Shown: positions 35,089 to 44,306, counted from the stretch's first letter. The stretch is DNA of 64,000 bases from Phaeocystidibacter sp965659415 (GCA_965659415.1 CBFHVA010000006.1:76547-140546); one strand, 5' to 3'. Made by a program: numbers and translations. The notes: generated by a model not told the origin, from the sequence alone.

Positions 35089-36156
35089 ATGAAAAAGCAC
35101 AATTTCTCAGCGGGACCGTGCATCCTTCCTCAGGAGGTCCTCAAGCAAGCTTCAGAGGCAATCATCAACTTTGATAACCTCGACCTATCTCTCATCGAAA
35201 TAAGCCACCGTTCTAAAAACGTGGTTGCAGTGATGGATGAGGCACAGGCGCTGGTAAAAGATCTCTTAAATCTTCCAGAAGGTTACAGTGTTCTCTTTCT
35301 TCAGGGAGGTGCGAGTTTGGAGTTCTTGATGGTTCCTTACAACCTCATGAAACAAAATGGTAAGGCCTCTTACTTGGTAACTGGAGCTTGGGCCAAAAAG
35401 GCGATGCAAGAAGCCAAGGCATTTGGAGAATCGCATATCGTTGGAGATTCATCAGATAAAAACTTCAACTACATCCCTAAGGGATATGAGGTTCCTTCTG
35501 ATTCCGATTACTTCCACACTACCTCAAACAACACGATTTACGGCACGCAAATGAAGAGCTTTCCCAAGGTGGATACGCTCAATGTTTGTGACATGTCGTC
35601 GGATATTTTCAGTCGCCAATTGGACTTCAGTCAATTCGACCTTATTTACGCCGGCGCACAGAAGAACATGGGTCCTGCCGGCACCACACTTGTTGTAGTT
35701 AAAGACGAGATTCTTGGTAAAACAGGACGCACGATTCCGACCATGCTGGACTACAACACGCACATCAGTAAAGAGTCCATGTTCAATACGCCACCCGTAT
35801 TTGCCTTTTATGTGAGCATGCTAACTCTTCGCTGGTTGAAGCAAAATGGCGGAATAGATTGGATTGAAAAGATAAACGATCAGAAAGCTGAGTTGCTATA
35901 TGGTGAAATTGACCGAAACTCGCTTTTCAAAGGAACAGCCGAAGTAGAAGATCGCTCAAACATGAACGCATGTTTCCTATTAAACAACGAGGATTACAAA
36001 GAGCGTTTTGAAAACATGTTAAAAGAAGGCGGCATAAACGGCTTAAACGGACACCGCTCAGTGGGTGGTTACCGAGCATCCATGTACAACGCCTTGCCAC
36101 TCTCAAGTGTAGAGGCTCTTGTGGAAATCATGCGCGAACTAGAGCGCAAAGCATAA
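35089..36156 (+). CDS. serC: Phosphoserine aminotransferase
   Basis: 355 residues. It makes 3-phosphoserine from 3-phosphohydroxypyruvate, and also acts in pyridoxal phosphate synthesis. N-terminus HNFSAGPCILPQEV, then FLQGGASLEFLMVPYN, and AGAQKNMGPAG with Lys192 as the PLP-binding residue. GHRSVGGYRASMYNA is near the end. serA follows after 18 bp, giving two consecutive steps of serine synthesis in one operon. SerB is not in the window. Confidence 0.97.
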   Translation: MKKHNFSAGPCILPQEVLKQASEAIINFDNLDLSLIEISHRSKNVVAVMDEAQALVKDLLNLPEGYSVLFLQGGASLEFLMVPYNLMKQNGKASYLVTGAWAKKAMQEAKAFGESHIVGDSSDKNFNYIPKGYEVPSDSDYFHTTSNNTIYGTQMKSFPKVDTLNVCDMSSDIFSRQLDFSQFDLIYAGAQKNMGPAGTTLVVVKDEILGKTGRTIPTMLDYNTHISKESMFNTPPVFAFYVSMLTLRWLKQNGGIDWIEKINDQKAELLYGEIDRNSLFKGTAEVEDRSNMNACFLLNNEDYKERFENMLKEGGINGLNGHRSVGGYRASMYNALPLSSVEALVEIMRELERKA

Positions 36157-36174
36157 TAATTGAATACTCGAAAG

Positions 36175-37122
36175 ATGAAAGTTCTTGCAAACGACGGAAT
36201 AGCTGCCAACGGAAGAGACGCCCTTGTAGCTACGGGACACGAAGTGCTCGAAATCACTGTAGCTCAAGAGCAGCTTGCCAACTATATAAATGAGAACCAA
36301 GTAGATGTACTATTGGTGCGCAGCGCTACTAAGGTGCGTGAAGCCTTGATCGACGAAGTTGCTCACCAACTAAAACTCATTATTAGAGGCGGTGTTGGGA
36401 TGGACAACATCGATGTGGAATACGCCAAAAGCAAAGGGATTCAGGTGAGAAACACTCCTGCATCTTCCTCGCAAAGTGTGGCAGAATTAGTAATGGCACA
36501 TTTGTGGGGCATGGTTCGCTTTCTGCACGACAGCAATCGTCAGATGCCATTGGAAGGAGAAACTCGATTTAAAGAATTGAAGAAGGCCTATGGAAAAGGC
36601 ATCGAACTTCAAGGAAAAACGTTGGGCATTGTTGGGTTCGGTCGTATTGGTCAAGCCCTAGGCAGAATGGCAGTGGGCATTGGAATGAATGTGGTTATGC
36701 ACGATTTCATCGAAGGCGATCGCACCATCACCTTGGAATTTGCCAACGGAGCCACGGTAGATTACACAGCAAAAAACCTACCAATGGATGAGTTGCTAGC
36801 AGCGAGCGATTTCCTATCTCTTCATGTTTCGGGAGCTGGTAAAACTGTTATTGGAGAAGCGGAGATGAAGAAAATGAAACCCGGCTCTTTCATTGTGAAT
36901 ACAGCTCGAGGTGGCACGGTAGACGAAGTTGCTCTTTTAAAGTCGTTCGAAGAAGGTCACCTAGCGGGTGCAGCACTTGATGTATTCGTAGACGAGCCTA
37001 AGCCAGCCATGCAGGTGTTGATGAACGGTCAAATTTCATTAAGTCCACATATCGGTGCGGCCACCGCAGAGGCGCAAGCACGCATCGGAATGGAGATTGC
37101 CGAAATTGTGAACGAGGGATAA
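36175..37122 (+). CDS. serA: D-3-phosphoglycerate dehydrogenase family protein
   Basis: 315 residues, the short form without a C-terminal ACT domain, so it should not be inhibited by serine in the classical way. NAD-binding GFGRIGQ at 154-160, RGGVGMDNIDVEYAKSKGI, catalytic Arg/Glu/His surroundings with LSLHVSGAGKTVIGE, NTARGGTVDEVALLKSF and LSPHIGAATAEAQAR. It follows serC closely and is followed by a strong terminator. An in-frame TTG at 36160 is possible but the ATG at 36175 fits the family start. Confidence 0.94.
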   Translation: MKVLANDGIAANGRDALVATGHEVLEITVAQEQLANYINENQVDVLLVRSATKVREALIDEVAHQLKLIIRGGVGMDNIDVEYAKSKGIQVRNTPASSSQSVAELVMAHLWGMVRFLHDSNRQMPLEGETRFKELKKAYGKGIELQGKTLGIVGFGRIGQALGRMAVGIGMNVVMHDFIEGDRTITLEFANGATVDYTAKNLPMDELLAASDFLSLHVSGAGKTVIGEAEMKKMKPGSFIVNTARGGTVDEVALLKSFEEGHLAGAALDVFVDEPKPAMQVLMNGQISLSPHIGAATAEAQARIGMEIAEIVNEG

Positions 37123-37150
37123 GCACCTAAAAGTTCAACCCTATAGATTT

Positions 37151-37177
37151 AAAGGCCACCCAAAAAGGGTGGCCTTT
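37151..37177 (+). terminator. Terminator of serC-serA
   Basis: A perfect 11-bp stem AAAGGCCACCC (37151-37161) and GGGTGGCCTTT (37167-37177) with loop AAAAA, followed by TTCTTTT. Confidence 0.95.
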
Positions 37178-37269
37178 TCTTTTAATAATTATTGACCCGA
37201 AGGTCCCTCATTTCAGCATGCATTACAGTTCACAAATGAATATCTTTATACTAATAACATAAGGTGGAC

Positions 37270-38280
37270 ATGGGCTCAACATTTTTTCAAAAAAGGAGTA
37301 TCTACGCCCTCGGAACGGCGGCTTCACTTATCGCAGTTGTATTCTTCATTGCTTCCTTTCAATCCGCTCCAGAACTCCCTAGCCTTAATGCAGCATTGGT
37401 AGTGGACTTACTCCTTACCGTTCCGCTGGTTTATCTGATCATGATTTGGAAAACAGAGGTGCCCAAGATCACGGTAGTTCCGCTTTCGGTCGTTTCATTG
37501 ATTTTGGGATATCGTTTTCTACCACAGAATGCGCATACGTATCTCGATGTATATCAAGATTTCATACATCCTTTCCTTGAGTTTGGCGTTCTCACTTTTG
37601 TCGTTTTAAAGGCACGCCGTTTCATTTTGCGAATGAAGCAACATGAAGAGGTTAAAGTAGACTTTTTTGACGCCATTCAAAAGGTGAGTTCAGACCTGAT
37701 TCCGAAAAAGGTAGCACCTTTCCTAGCTACTGAAATAGCCGTTTTCTATTATGCCTTCTTTAGCCGAAAGAAGCCCCTACCAACAAACGCTTACACGATT
37801 CACAAAAACAGTGGATCCCTTGCTCTCCTGGGTGCCGTGATCTTCCTAATTTTGGTAGAAACTAGTGTGATTCACTTACTCTTAGCTAGATGGAATGATA
37901 CCGTGGCCTGGGTGTTAACCATTCTAAGCATTTACACAGGTTTACAAATGCTCGGTATTGCGAGATCTATACCGGCACGTCCCGTTGTAATTGAGGACGA
38001 TGCGCTGTTGATCCGTTACGGCATTGCTGGTTCTGTCCGCATTCCTTTTCACCTCATCACATCTGTTCAATCTATGGAGACCGATCTTGAAGAGGGCATG
38101 TTGAAATCTGGCTTATTGGCACAATTGGAGCCTCACAATATATTGATCGAAGTGAGCGAATCGCTCGAATATCAACGGCTTTATGGCATGAGGAAGTCAT
38201 TTAGAAGAATGGCCTTTTTTGTGGATGATAAAAGTGGCTTCATTACCAACTTAGAAGAACGCTTGTCTGGGAAAGAATAA
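37270..38280 (+). CDS. Hypothetical membrane protein
   Basis: 336 residues, no family I can name. Hydrophobic segments lie at about 12-30, 42-60, 65-82, 93-112, 182-205 and 210-228, followed by a soluble C-terminal region (about 235-336) with PVVIEDDALLIRYGIAGSVRIPFHLITSVQSME, which looks like a small beta domain similar to bacterial PH-like domains. Proteins of this shape in Flavobacteria have sometimes been labelled beta-carotene monooxygenase without support; no histidine iron-binding motif is seen here. RBS-like AAGG lies 5 nt before the ATG. The box TATCTTTA (37241-37248) is one base off consensus. Confidence 0.65.
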   Translation: MGSTFFQKRSIYALGTAASLIAVVFFIASFQSAPELPSLNAALVVDLLLTVPLVYLIMIWKTEVPKITVVPLSVVSLILGYRFLPQNAHTYLDVYQDFIHPFLEFGVLTFVVLKARRFILRMKQHEEVKVDFFDAIQKVSSDLIPKKVAPFLATEIAVFYYAFFSRKKPLPTNAYTIHKNSGSLALLGAVIFLILVETSVIHLLLARWNDTVAWVLTILSIYTGLQMLGIARSIPARPVVIEDDALLIRYGIAGSVRIPFHLITSVQSMETDLEEGMLKSGLLAQLEPHNILIEVSESLEYQRLYGMRKSFRRMAFFVDDKSGFITNLEERLSGKE

Positions 38281-38320
38281 TCAGTTTTCACTAAGCCTTT
38301 CGGAAATTGAACGGCGCACC

Positions 38321-38328
38321 TATCTTTG
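38321..38328 (+). promoter_or_regulatory. -7 promoter box of the DUF1015 gene
   Basis: TATCTTTG, exact match, ending 22 nt before the ATG at 38351. A TTG lies only 11 nt upstream, so the -33 element is unclear. Confidence 0.5.
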
Positions 38329-38350
38329 TAACAAGGCTCAATTTTAGAAA

Positions 38351-39580
38351 ATGATTAAGGTATCTCCTTTTCGAGCAGTGCGCGCAAAACGCGACATTGT
38401 CAGTTTAGTAGCGTCGCGTTCCTACGTAAGCTATTCAGATCAGCAGCTTGTAGAAAAGCTCGAGAACAATCCATATACATTCTTGCACATCATTCACCCT
38501 GACATGAAGGAGGTCGAACGAAAGCAAGGTGCCATTAAGTATGAACTGGTTCGTAATGCTTTTGAGAACTTTCGGTCAGAAGGCATTTTCGTAAAAGACC
38601 CTGAGGCGGGATTTTACATCTATCAGCAAAAAACCCATTCGCATGTGTTCATCGGAATCATTGGGGCTGTTTCCGCAGAAGACTACGATGAAAAGCGAAT
38701 ATTGGTCCACGAACAAACACTCACACAAAGAGAGGAAATGTTCAAAGAATATTTGAGTGTTACCGGGTTTAACGCGGAGCCGGTATTACTCATGTATCCT
38801 GAGAACGGAGATGTGAATTCTGTATTGGGTAAAGTGATGGAAGAGCGTCCTGAATTTGAATTCACCACCACAGATCGCGTTTCGCATTATTTGTGGCAAA
38901 TCAACCAACCGGGCGATATACAAACGATACAGGGTGCCTTTCAGTCAATGGATCAGATTTACATTGCCGATGGTCATCATCGCAGTGCCTCATCTGCCCT
39001 CCTCGCCAAAGAGAAAAAAGCAGAAGGCAAAACCGGACCTTTTGATCACTTTATGGCCTACTTAATTCCCGATAGCGCCATTCACATCCATGGTTTTCAT
39101 CGATTGATAAAGAACATCGACATCACAGAAGATGAGCTATTGAACAAGTTAGAAGAACAGTTCATTGTTTCAGATTGGGAAGGCGAAACCTACCATCCTG
39201 ACCGACTTCATGAGCTCGGTATGTACTTAAATGGTAAATGGAAAACGCTTTCCGCCAAGCCAGGCACCTTCGACCCGGAAGACCCCATCTCTGCCCTGGA
39301 TGCAGAAATCTTGAGTAGAAATGTACTTCAACGGATTTTGAATATTCACGACCTACGGAACGACCCAAGAGTAGATTTCATACCTGGTGATCAAGGATGC
39401 CAACCCATTGAAGACGCCATAGATGGCGGTGCATATCAATTTGGATTTGCACTTTTTGCTGTTTCTCCTGATCAGATCAAAGCCGTTGCCGATGCGGAGA
39501 AAATCATGCCTCCTAAGTCAACGTATGTAGAGCCCAAGTTGAGATCAGGCTTGACCATTTTTGAGCTTTACGAACCTTGA
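38351..39580 (+). CDS. DUF1015 family protein
   Basis: 409 residues. Family marks: the N-terminus VSPFRAVRAKRDIVSLVASRSYVSYS, FLHIIHPDMKE, the conserved IADGHHRSASS and FMAYLIPDS. The family's function is not established. It recurs close to serC/serA-type genes in many bacteria, which suggests a link to serine or one-carbon metabolism, but that is inference. It has its own promoter and is followed 42 bp later by yggS. Confidence 0.87.
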   Translation: MIKVSPFRAVRAKRDIVSLVASRSYVSYSDQQLVEKLENNPYTFLHIIHPDMKEVERKQGAIKYELVRNAFENFRSEGIFVKDPEAGFYIYQQKTHSHVFIGIIGAVSAEDYDEKRILVHEQTLTQREEMFKEYLSVTGFNAEPVLLMYPENGDVNSVLGKVMEERPEFEFTTTDRVSHYLWQINQPGDIQTIQGAFQSMDQIYIADGHHRSASSALLAKEKKAEGKTGPFDHFMAYLIPDSAIHIHGFHRLIKNIDITEDELLNKLEEQFIVSDWEGETYHPDRLHELGMYLNGKWKTLSAKPGTFDPEDPISALDAEILSRNVLQRILNIHDLRNDPRVDFIPGDQGCQPIEDAIDGGAYQFGFALFAVSPDQIKAVADAEKIMPPKSTYVEPKLRSGLTIFELYEP

Positions 39581-39622
39581 GAACCTTCTCCATTTCTATA
39601 CGTTCAGAACAGAAAGAGAAAT

Positions 39623-40282
39623 ATGAGCACCATTTCCGATAATCTTCAGCAAATAAAATCTGCCATTCCAGAGCACGTCACGCTGGTGGCGGTGAGTAAA
39701 ACCAAGCCTGCTTCAGATGTTCTCGAGGCCTACGAAGCTGGTCATCGCATTTTTGGAGAGAATAAGGTTCAAGAATTGGCCGAGAAGTTTGAGGAGCTTC
39801 CAAAAGATATTGAATGGCATATGATTGGCCATGTTCAAACGAACAAGATTAAATACATGGCTCCCTTTGTAAGCATGATTCACGGATGCGATCGTGAGAA
39901 AGTGCTGAAAATGGTGCAAAAGGAAGCGCTGAAAAACGACCGAATAATCGATGTGCTTCTTCAAGTCCACATTGCCGAAGAGTCGAGTAAGTTCGGTTTT
40001 GACGAAACTGAGCTTGTAGAGTTCATAGAATCAAACCGTTGGAAAGAATATTCGAACATTCGAATTCGCGGTTTAATGGGCATGGCCACATTTACAGAAG
40101 ATGGCAACCAAGTTTCACGAGAGTTTGACTCCTTGAAGAACCTGTTTGATAAATTCTCAAATACCGTTGGAAGTTACTTCGACACCCTTTCAATGGGCAT
40201 GAGCGGTGATTTTGAACTAGCCATTCAGGCCGGTTCAAATATGATCAGAGTGGGGAGTTCGATATTCGGCCTGCGAGGATAA
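39623..40282 (+). CDS. YggS-family PLP homeostasis protein
   Basis: 219 residues of the PLP-binding TIM-barrel family. VTLVAVSKTKPASDVLEAYEAGHRIFGENKVQEL contains the PLP Lys. HMIGHVQTNKIKYMAPFVSMIHGCDREKVLKM and a C-terminal STLSMGMSGDFELAIQAGSNMIRVGSSIFGLR-type ending are present (the actual string has SYFDTLSMGMSGDFELAI). Binds PLP and helps its homeostasis, not an amino-acid racemase. It likely shares the DUF1015 transcript. Confidence 0.94.
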   Translation: MSTISDNLQQIKSAIPEHVTLVAVSKTKPASDVLEAYEAGHRIFGENKVQELAEKFEELPKDIEWHMIGHVQTNKIKYMAPFVSMIHGCDREKVLKMVQKEALKNDRIIDVLLQVHIAEESSKFGFDETELVEFIESNRWKEYSNIRIRGLMGMATFTEDGNQVSREFDSLKNLFDKFSNTVGSYFDTLSMGMSGDFELAIQAGSNMIRVGSSIFGLRG

Positions 40283-40346
40283 ACTTCTCGTTAAATGGGA
40301 CCTTTTTTTGAGCTACAAACGAGACCATTTGTACAAATCATTGCAC

Positions 40347-40354
40347 TACCTTTG
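40347..40354 (+). promoter_or_regulatory. -7 promoter box of the exonuclease/GIY-YIG gene
   Basis: TACCTTTG, exact match, ending 5 nt before the ATG at 40360, so the mRNA should be leaderless or almost so. A TTG lies 15 nt upstream of the box (40329-40331), a little short of normal spacing. Confidence 0.55.
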
Positions 40355-40359
40355 AATAC

Positions 40360-41697
40360 ATGTACGCGGTAATTGATATTGAAACTTCAGGAGGAAAGTT
40401 CGGAGAAGAACGCATCATTGAGGTGGCCATTTTTCGCTACGAAAACGGCGAGATTACCGATCAAATTATCTCACTTATCAATCCTCAAGGGCCCATTCAG
40501 CCATACGTACAGAAACTAACCGGCATCACTCCAAAAATGGTACGCCGCGCACCGAAGTTTCATGAGCTCGCGAAGCGAATAATTGAGATAAGCGAAGATG
40601 CCGTGTTCGTTGCCCACAATGTGAACTTTGATTATCGCGTGGTGCAAGATGAGTTTGCTCGATTGGGATACGACTATCAGCGAAAAACGCTAGACACCAT
40701 AACGCATGCTCAAAGGCTTATTCCGGGTTTGAAGGCCTACGGACTTGAGACGCTTTGTGAAACGCTGGGCATTCTGAACACCAATCGACACAGAGCTGAC
40801 GGCGATGCAAGGGCAACGGTAAAACTGCTTTCCATTCTGCTTGATAAGGATACAGACAAGAAAATCGAATCGATTGCACGTGATAGAAAGGATACGGCTC
40901 CTGACCATGATTTCAGCGACCTGACTGCCGAATTGTACAACACCACTGGATTGTACTACATCCACAACAAGGCAGGGGAAGTAATCTATTTAGGGCAAAG
41001 CAACAATTTGCGCAATAAAATAGACCGCCATTTTCTAGCCACTAATGAACGGGCACTGCAACTCCAAAGTGAATCCGACAGTATTCATATCGAACCTACA
41101 GGTAGCGAACTGATCGCACTGATTACGGAACATTTAGAACTGAGAAAGCTCAAGCCAAAGCTCAATAAGCGAACCGACAAGTATTCACTGTCCTACGGTG
41201 TATTTATCAGTACTAATGATGATGAATCCATCCGCCAGATTCGAGTCCAGAAGATCAAGAAGGAAGTGCCCTTGATTCATGTGGCCGATGAAAATTCGGG
41301 GATTGAACTAGCAGGCAAATACTGTAGAAACTTCGACATCACGCCTAAAGATGTAGCTCTTTCCTTCCAACTTGACCGAATGCAGGCGGCATACAACGCA
41401 CATCTCGAACCGCAAAAGTCATCCGTAAAGTCACTCCAGAATAGAATTTGGCGCACCGCTCTTCCATTCAAAAACGCATTGCTCATTGATCAAGGCAGAA
41501 AAACAGGAGAGAAATCTGTGGTGGTTTGGGAAGAAGGAAAAATTCGAGGGTACGGCTTTTTTGATCTTGAATTCCAACTAGGAGATATTGAAACCATCAA
41601 ACAGTCCATGACGCCCGTCACCTCGAGCAATTACTTAAGCAGCTTGGTGTACGACCACTACCGTTCAGGCAAGTTCGTGGAAATCAGAACCTATTAG
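40360..41697 (+). CDS. DEDDh exonuclease fused to GIY-YIG endonuclease domain
   Basis: 445 residues. First a DnaQ-like 3'-5' exonuclease domain (1-165): DIETSGG with Asp6 and Glu8, AHNVNFD with Asp91, and HRADGDA with His144 and Asp149. Then a GIY-YIG nuclease domain (about 194-290) with GLYYIHNKAGEVIYLGQSNNLRNKI, the fold found in UvrC. The C-terminal 150 residues have no motif I know. A DnaQ/UvrC-like fusion of this kind is known in several bacterial groups; a role in repair is likely but untested here. A 7-bp hairpin (TCTCGTT/AACGAGA, 40286-40324) lies upstream, between yggS and the -7 box. Its stop overlaps the next convergent gene by 4 nt. Confidence 0.9.
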   Translation: MYAVIDIETSGGKFGEERIIEVAIFRYENGEITDQIISLINPQGPIQPYVQKLTGITPKMVRRAPKFHELAKRIIEISEDAVFVAHNVNFDYRVVQDEFARLGYDYQRKTLDTITHAQRLIPGLKAYGLETLCETLGILNTNRHRADGDARATVKLLSILLDKDTDKKIESIARDRKDTAPDHDFSDLTAELYNTTGLYYIHNKAGEVIYLGQSNNLRNKIDRHFLATNERALQLQSESDSIHIEPTGSELIALITEHLELRKLKPKLNKRTDKYSLSYGVFISTNDDESIRQIRVQKIKKEVPLIHVADENSGIELAGKYCRNFDITPKDVALSFQLDRMQAAYNAHLEPQKSSVKSLQNRIWRTALPFKNALLIDQGRKTGEKSVVVWEEGKIRGYGFFDLEFQLGDIETIKQSMTPVTSSNYLSSLVYDHYRSGKFVEIRTY

Positions 41698-42299
41698 AAT
41701 AACGCGTATCCGAAGCTGAGGATGAACTGACCCGTTCGGGCGTCAACTTGGTACGCTTGACCATCTACCACTATTTCATTCGCTATCTCTTGGAAGGCCC
41801 CTTCATACTTGGCATCTATTATGAAGTTCCCTAGGGTAAGTCCAACCCCCACTTGATAACCTAAGGTTCCACTGCTGTAGTCCACTTCAAAAATATCGGA
41901 GGGATAGTTGAGATTGTAACTCATTACGGGACCACCATATACACTTGCTGGTCCGAGTTTGAGTCCGAGGTTTACCGGAATATCAAGACGAGAGAGTTTG
42001 AAATCAGAATTACTTGAGGTTCCATCCGATTTGTTGACATCAATTTGACTGTTCAACTCCGTGTAGATGAACTCAGGCTGTACATAAAGACCCAAAAACT
42101 TAACTCGAGCGTATAACCCTGCGTGAAAGCCAACTTGACTCGAAGAACTTAGCTCATCCACTAGAGTATTATCTTCCAAATTATTGAAATCAACGCCTGT
42201 ATAATTCAGCCCGCCTTTGATGCCAAAGTCAAGTTGCGCAAATAGACTGCTGCTACTAAAAACGATAAGTACAAGTAAGGTGGTTAGGCGTGCTTGCAT
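41694..42299 (-). CDS. Outer-membrane beta-barrel protein, porin family
   Basis: 201 residues with a signal peptide (LTTLLVLIVFSSSSLFAQ) and an eight-strand-like barrel: LDFGIKGGLNYTGVDF, GFHAGLYARVKFLGLYVQPEFIYTEL, LSRLDIPVNLGLKLGPASVYGGPVMSYNL, GYQVGVGLTLGNFIIDAKYEG and a C-terminal FILSFGYALF. This matches the outer membrane protein beta-barrel type common in Bacteroidetes (PorT-like fold), though PorT identity is not supported. It follows purC by 2 bp and is in one transcript with phoH-purC. It shares the sequence TTAG with the convergent gene's stop. Confidence 0.82.
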   Translation of the reverse strand: MQARLTTLLVLIVFSSSSLFAQLDFGIKGGLNYTGVDFNNLEDNTLVDELSSSSQVGFHAGLYARVKFLGLYVQPEFIYTELNSQIDVNKSDGTSSNSDFKLSRLDIPVNLGLKLGPASVYGGPVMSYNLNYPSDIFEVDYSSGTLGYQVGVGLTLGNFIIDAKYEGAFQEIANEIVVDGQAYQVDARTGQFILSFGYALF

Positions 42300-42301
42300 G
42301 G

Positions 42302-43252
42302 TTATAATTGTTTGAGGGCTTTTTCAACATTCTCGTTAATCCGCTCTTCTAATTTACTCAAATCACCAGGCTCAAAGGGCTTTCCAGTTACTTGTTCGAA
42401 GAGCTCTCGATAGCGAATACTTACAGATTGAACGAACTCATCGGTCATTTCGGGTACAACTTGCCCTTCTTTTCCTTGGAATCCGTTCTCGATGAGCCAT
42501 TGTCTCACGAATTCTTTCGACAACTGCTTCTGCTCTTCTCCTTTGTTCTGGCGATCCTCATAACCGTCCGAGTAAAAGTAGCGCGACGAATCAGGCGTAT
42601 GAATTTCATCGATGAGCACAATCGTTCCATCAGCCAACTTTCCGAATTCATATTTGGTGTCTACCAAAATGAGTCCTCGTTCATTGGCCATATCCTGTCC
42701 TCGTTGGAAGAGTTTGCGCGTGTAGTCCTCCAACTGCAAGTAATCTTCTTCTGAAACTATACCTTGTTTCAAGATCGCTTCGCGAGAAATATCTTCATCG
42801 TGTAAACCTTGGTCTGCCTTGGTAGTTGGGGTGATTATGGGTTGTGGAAAAGCATCATTCTCACGTAGGCCTTCGGGCATTGTAACTCCGCAAAGTACTC
42901 GTTCGCCGCTCCGATACGTTCTCCACGCGTGACCGCTCAAATATCCACGGATTACCATTTCAACTTTGAAGGGTTCTGCCTTCTTGCCGATGGTTACAAC
43001 TGGGTCAGGTACTGTCATTTTCCAATTTGGAACAATGTCAGATGTTGCGTCTAAGAAATGTGAAGCAATCTGATTGAGCACCTGTCCTTTGAACGGAATC
43101 CCCTTCGGAAGAACCACGTCGAAAGCCGAAATACGGTCGCTAGCTATCATCACGAGCACATCAGAGCCAATACTGTACACGTCCCTTACTTTTCCGTGGT
43201 AAACCTCCGTTTGACCAGTGAAATTGAATTCGGATTTATCGAGTGCGTTCAT
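42302..43252 (-). CDS. purC: SAICAR synthetase
   Basis: 316 residues, typical of the longer eukaryote-like and Bacteroidetes PurC. It joins aspartate to CAIR in purine synthesis. YHGKVRDVYSIGSDVLVMIASDRISAFDVVLP at the start, then VEMVIRGYLSGHAWRTYRSG, RGLILVDTKYEFGK and IDEIHTPDSSRYFYSDGYE. Its first 17 nt overlap the end of phoH, so the two are coupled. Confidence 0.97.
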   Translation of the reverse strand: MNALDKSEFNFTGQTEVYHGKVRDVYSIGSDVLVMIASDRISAFDVVLPKGIPFKGQVLNQIASHFLDATSDIVPNWKMTVPDPVVTIGKKAEPFKVEMVIRGYLSGHAWRTYRSGERVLCGVTMPEGLRENDAFPQPIITPTTKADQGLHDEDISREAILKQGIVSEEDYLQLEDYTRKLFQRGQDMANERGLILVDTKYEFGKLADGTIVLIDEIHTPDSSRYFYSDGYEDRQNKGEEQKQLSKEFVRQWLIENGFQGKEGQVVPEMTDEFVQSVSIRYRELFEQVTGKPFEPGDLSKLEERINENVEKALKQL

Positions 43253-44201
43253 TCTTCTTTTCTTCTTTATCGTAGGCGTGAATGATATCCTTCACTAAAG
43301 GATGTCGGATCACGTCTTTATCATCAAGTTTGACTACAGAAACTCCATCAATTTTGCCCAAAATGCGGAGGGCTTCTTTCAATCCCGAACCTTGATTGCG
43401 CGGCAGATCGATCTGTGAAGCATCTCCGGTAACAATGAATTTGGCATGCTTGCCCATTCGGGTCAAGAACATCTTCATTTGGGCATGAGTGGTGTTCTGA
43501 GCTTCGTCCAAAATCACAAAGGCATTATCGAGCGTGCGACCGCGCATAAAAGCGAGTGGAGCAATTTCAATTACCCTTGTTTCCAAATAATACTGAAGCT
43601 TCTCATGAGGAATCATATCGTTCAGCGCATCATACAGCGGTTGCATGTATGGATCGAGTTTCTCCTTCATATCCCCCGGCAAAAAGCCCAAATTTTCACC
43701 TGCTTCAACAGCGGGACGTGTGAGAATGATACGGCGAACTTCTTTGCTTTTCAAGGCGCGAACGGCAAGGGCTACACCGGTGTAAGTTTTACCTGTTCCG
43801 GCTGGGCCAATCGCAAACAGCATGTCGTTCTTCTCAATGGCCTCTACCATTTTCTTTTGGTTCAGGGTACGAGCCTTTATCAGCTTCCCGCCCGAACCAT
43901 GAACGAGTACATCATCAAACTGAGCATAGGTTTTAGCCACTTCCCTTCCATCTTCCATCACAATGCGCTCAATCTGATTCTCGGTGATTGAGTTGTAACG
44001 CTGCAAATGGAGGAGAATTAAATTGAGCTTTTCTTCAAACTGCTCAATGATGGCCTCATCACCGTTCACCTTAATCGTATTCCCTCTAGCGGTAATTTTC
44101 AGCTTTGGGTAAAAGCTCTTTAGCAAGTTGAAATATCGATTGTTAGCTCCGTAGAATTCCTGTGGATCAGCATCTTCTAAGAGGACGGTTTTCTCAGTCA
44201 A
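43236..44201 (-). CDS. PhoH family ATPase
   Basis: 321 residues. KH-like N-terminal region (FYPKLKITARGNTIKVNGDEAIIEQFEEKL), then a P-loop ATPase with GPAGTGKT at 132-139, LTRPAVEAGENLGFLPGD, FVILDEAQNTTHAQMKMFLTRMG and VTGDASQIDLPR. PhoH/YbeZ proteins act with RNA and ribosomes and may work with YbeY. The start at 44201 is a TTG; no ATG lies upstream in frame before a stop, and the first residues (TEKTVLLEDADPQEFYGANNR) align with the usual family N-terminus. It heads the phoH-purC-porin unit. Confidence 0.92.
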   Translation of the reverse strand: MTEKTVLLEDADPQEFYGANNRYFNLLKSFYPKLKITARGNTIKVNGDEAIIEQFEEKLNLILLHLQRYNSITENQIERIVMEDGREVAKTYAQFDDVLVHGSGGKLIKARTLNQKKMVEAIEKNDMLFAIGPAGTGKTYTGVALAVRALKSKEVRRIILTRPAVEAGENLGFLPGDMKEKLDPYMQPLYDALNDMIPHEKLQYYLETRVIEIAPLAFMRGRTLDNAFVILDEAQNTTHAQMKMFLTRMGKHAKFIVTGDASQIDLPRNQGSGLKEALRILGKIDGVSVVKLDDKDVIRHPLVKDIIHAYDKEEKKNERTR

Positions 44202-44243
44202 ATGTGGAAGGTATTTACGTTATGCACGAACCGCTTCAATTCG

Positions 44244-44251
44244 TACTTTTG
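44244..44251 (+). promoter_or_regulatory. -7 promoter box of the SAM hydrolase operon
   Basis: TACTTTTG, exact match, 55 nt before the ATG at 44307. It is divergent from phoH, with only 42 bp between the box and the phoH start. Confidence 0.55.
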
Positions 44252-44306
44252 ATGTCACAAAATAACGGAATATCCCGCAAAATCGCTGCTGTCGTCATCA
44301 GGTTTT

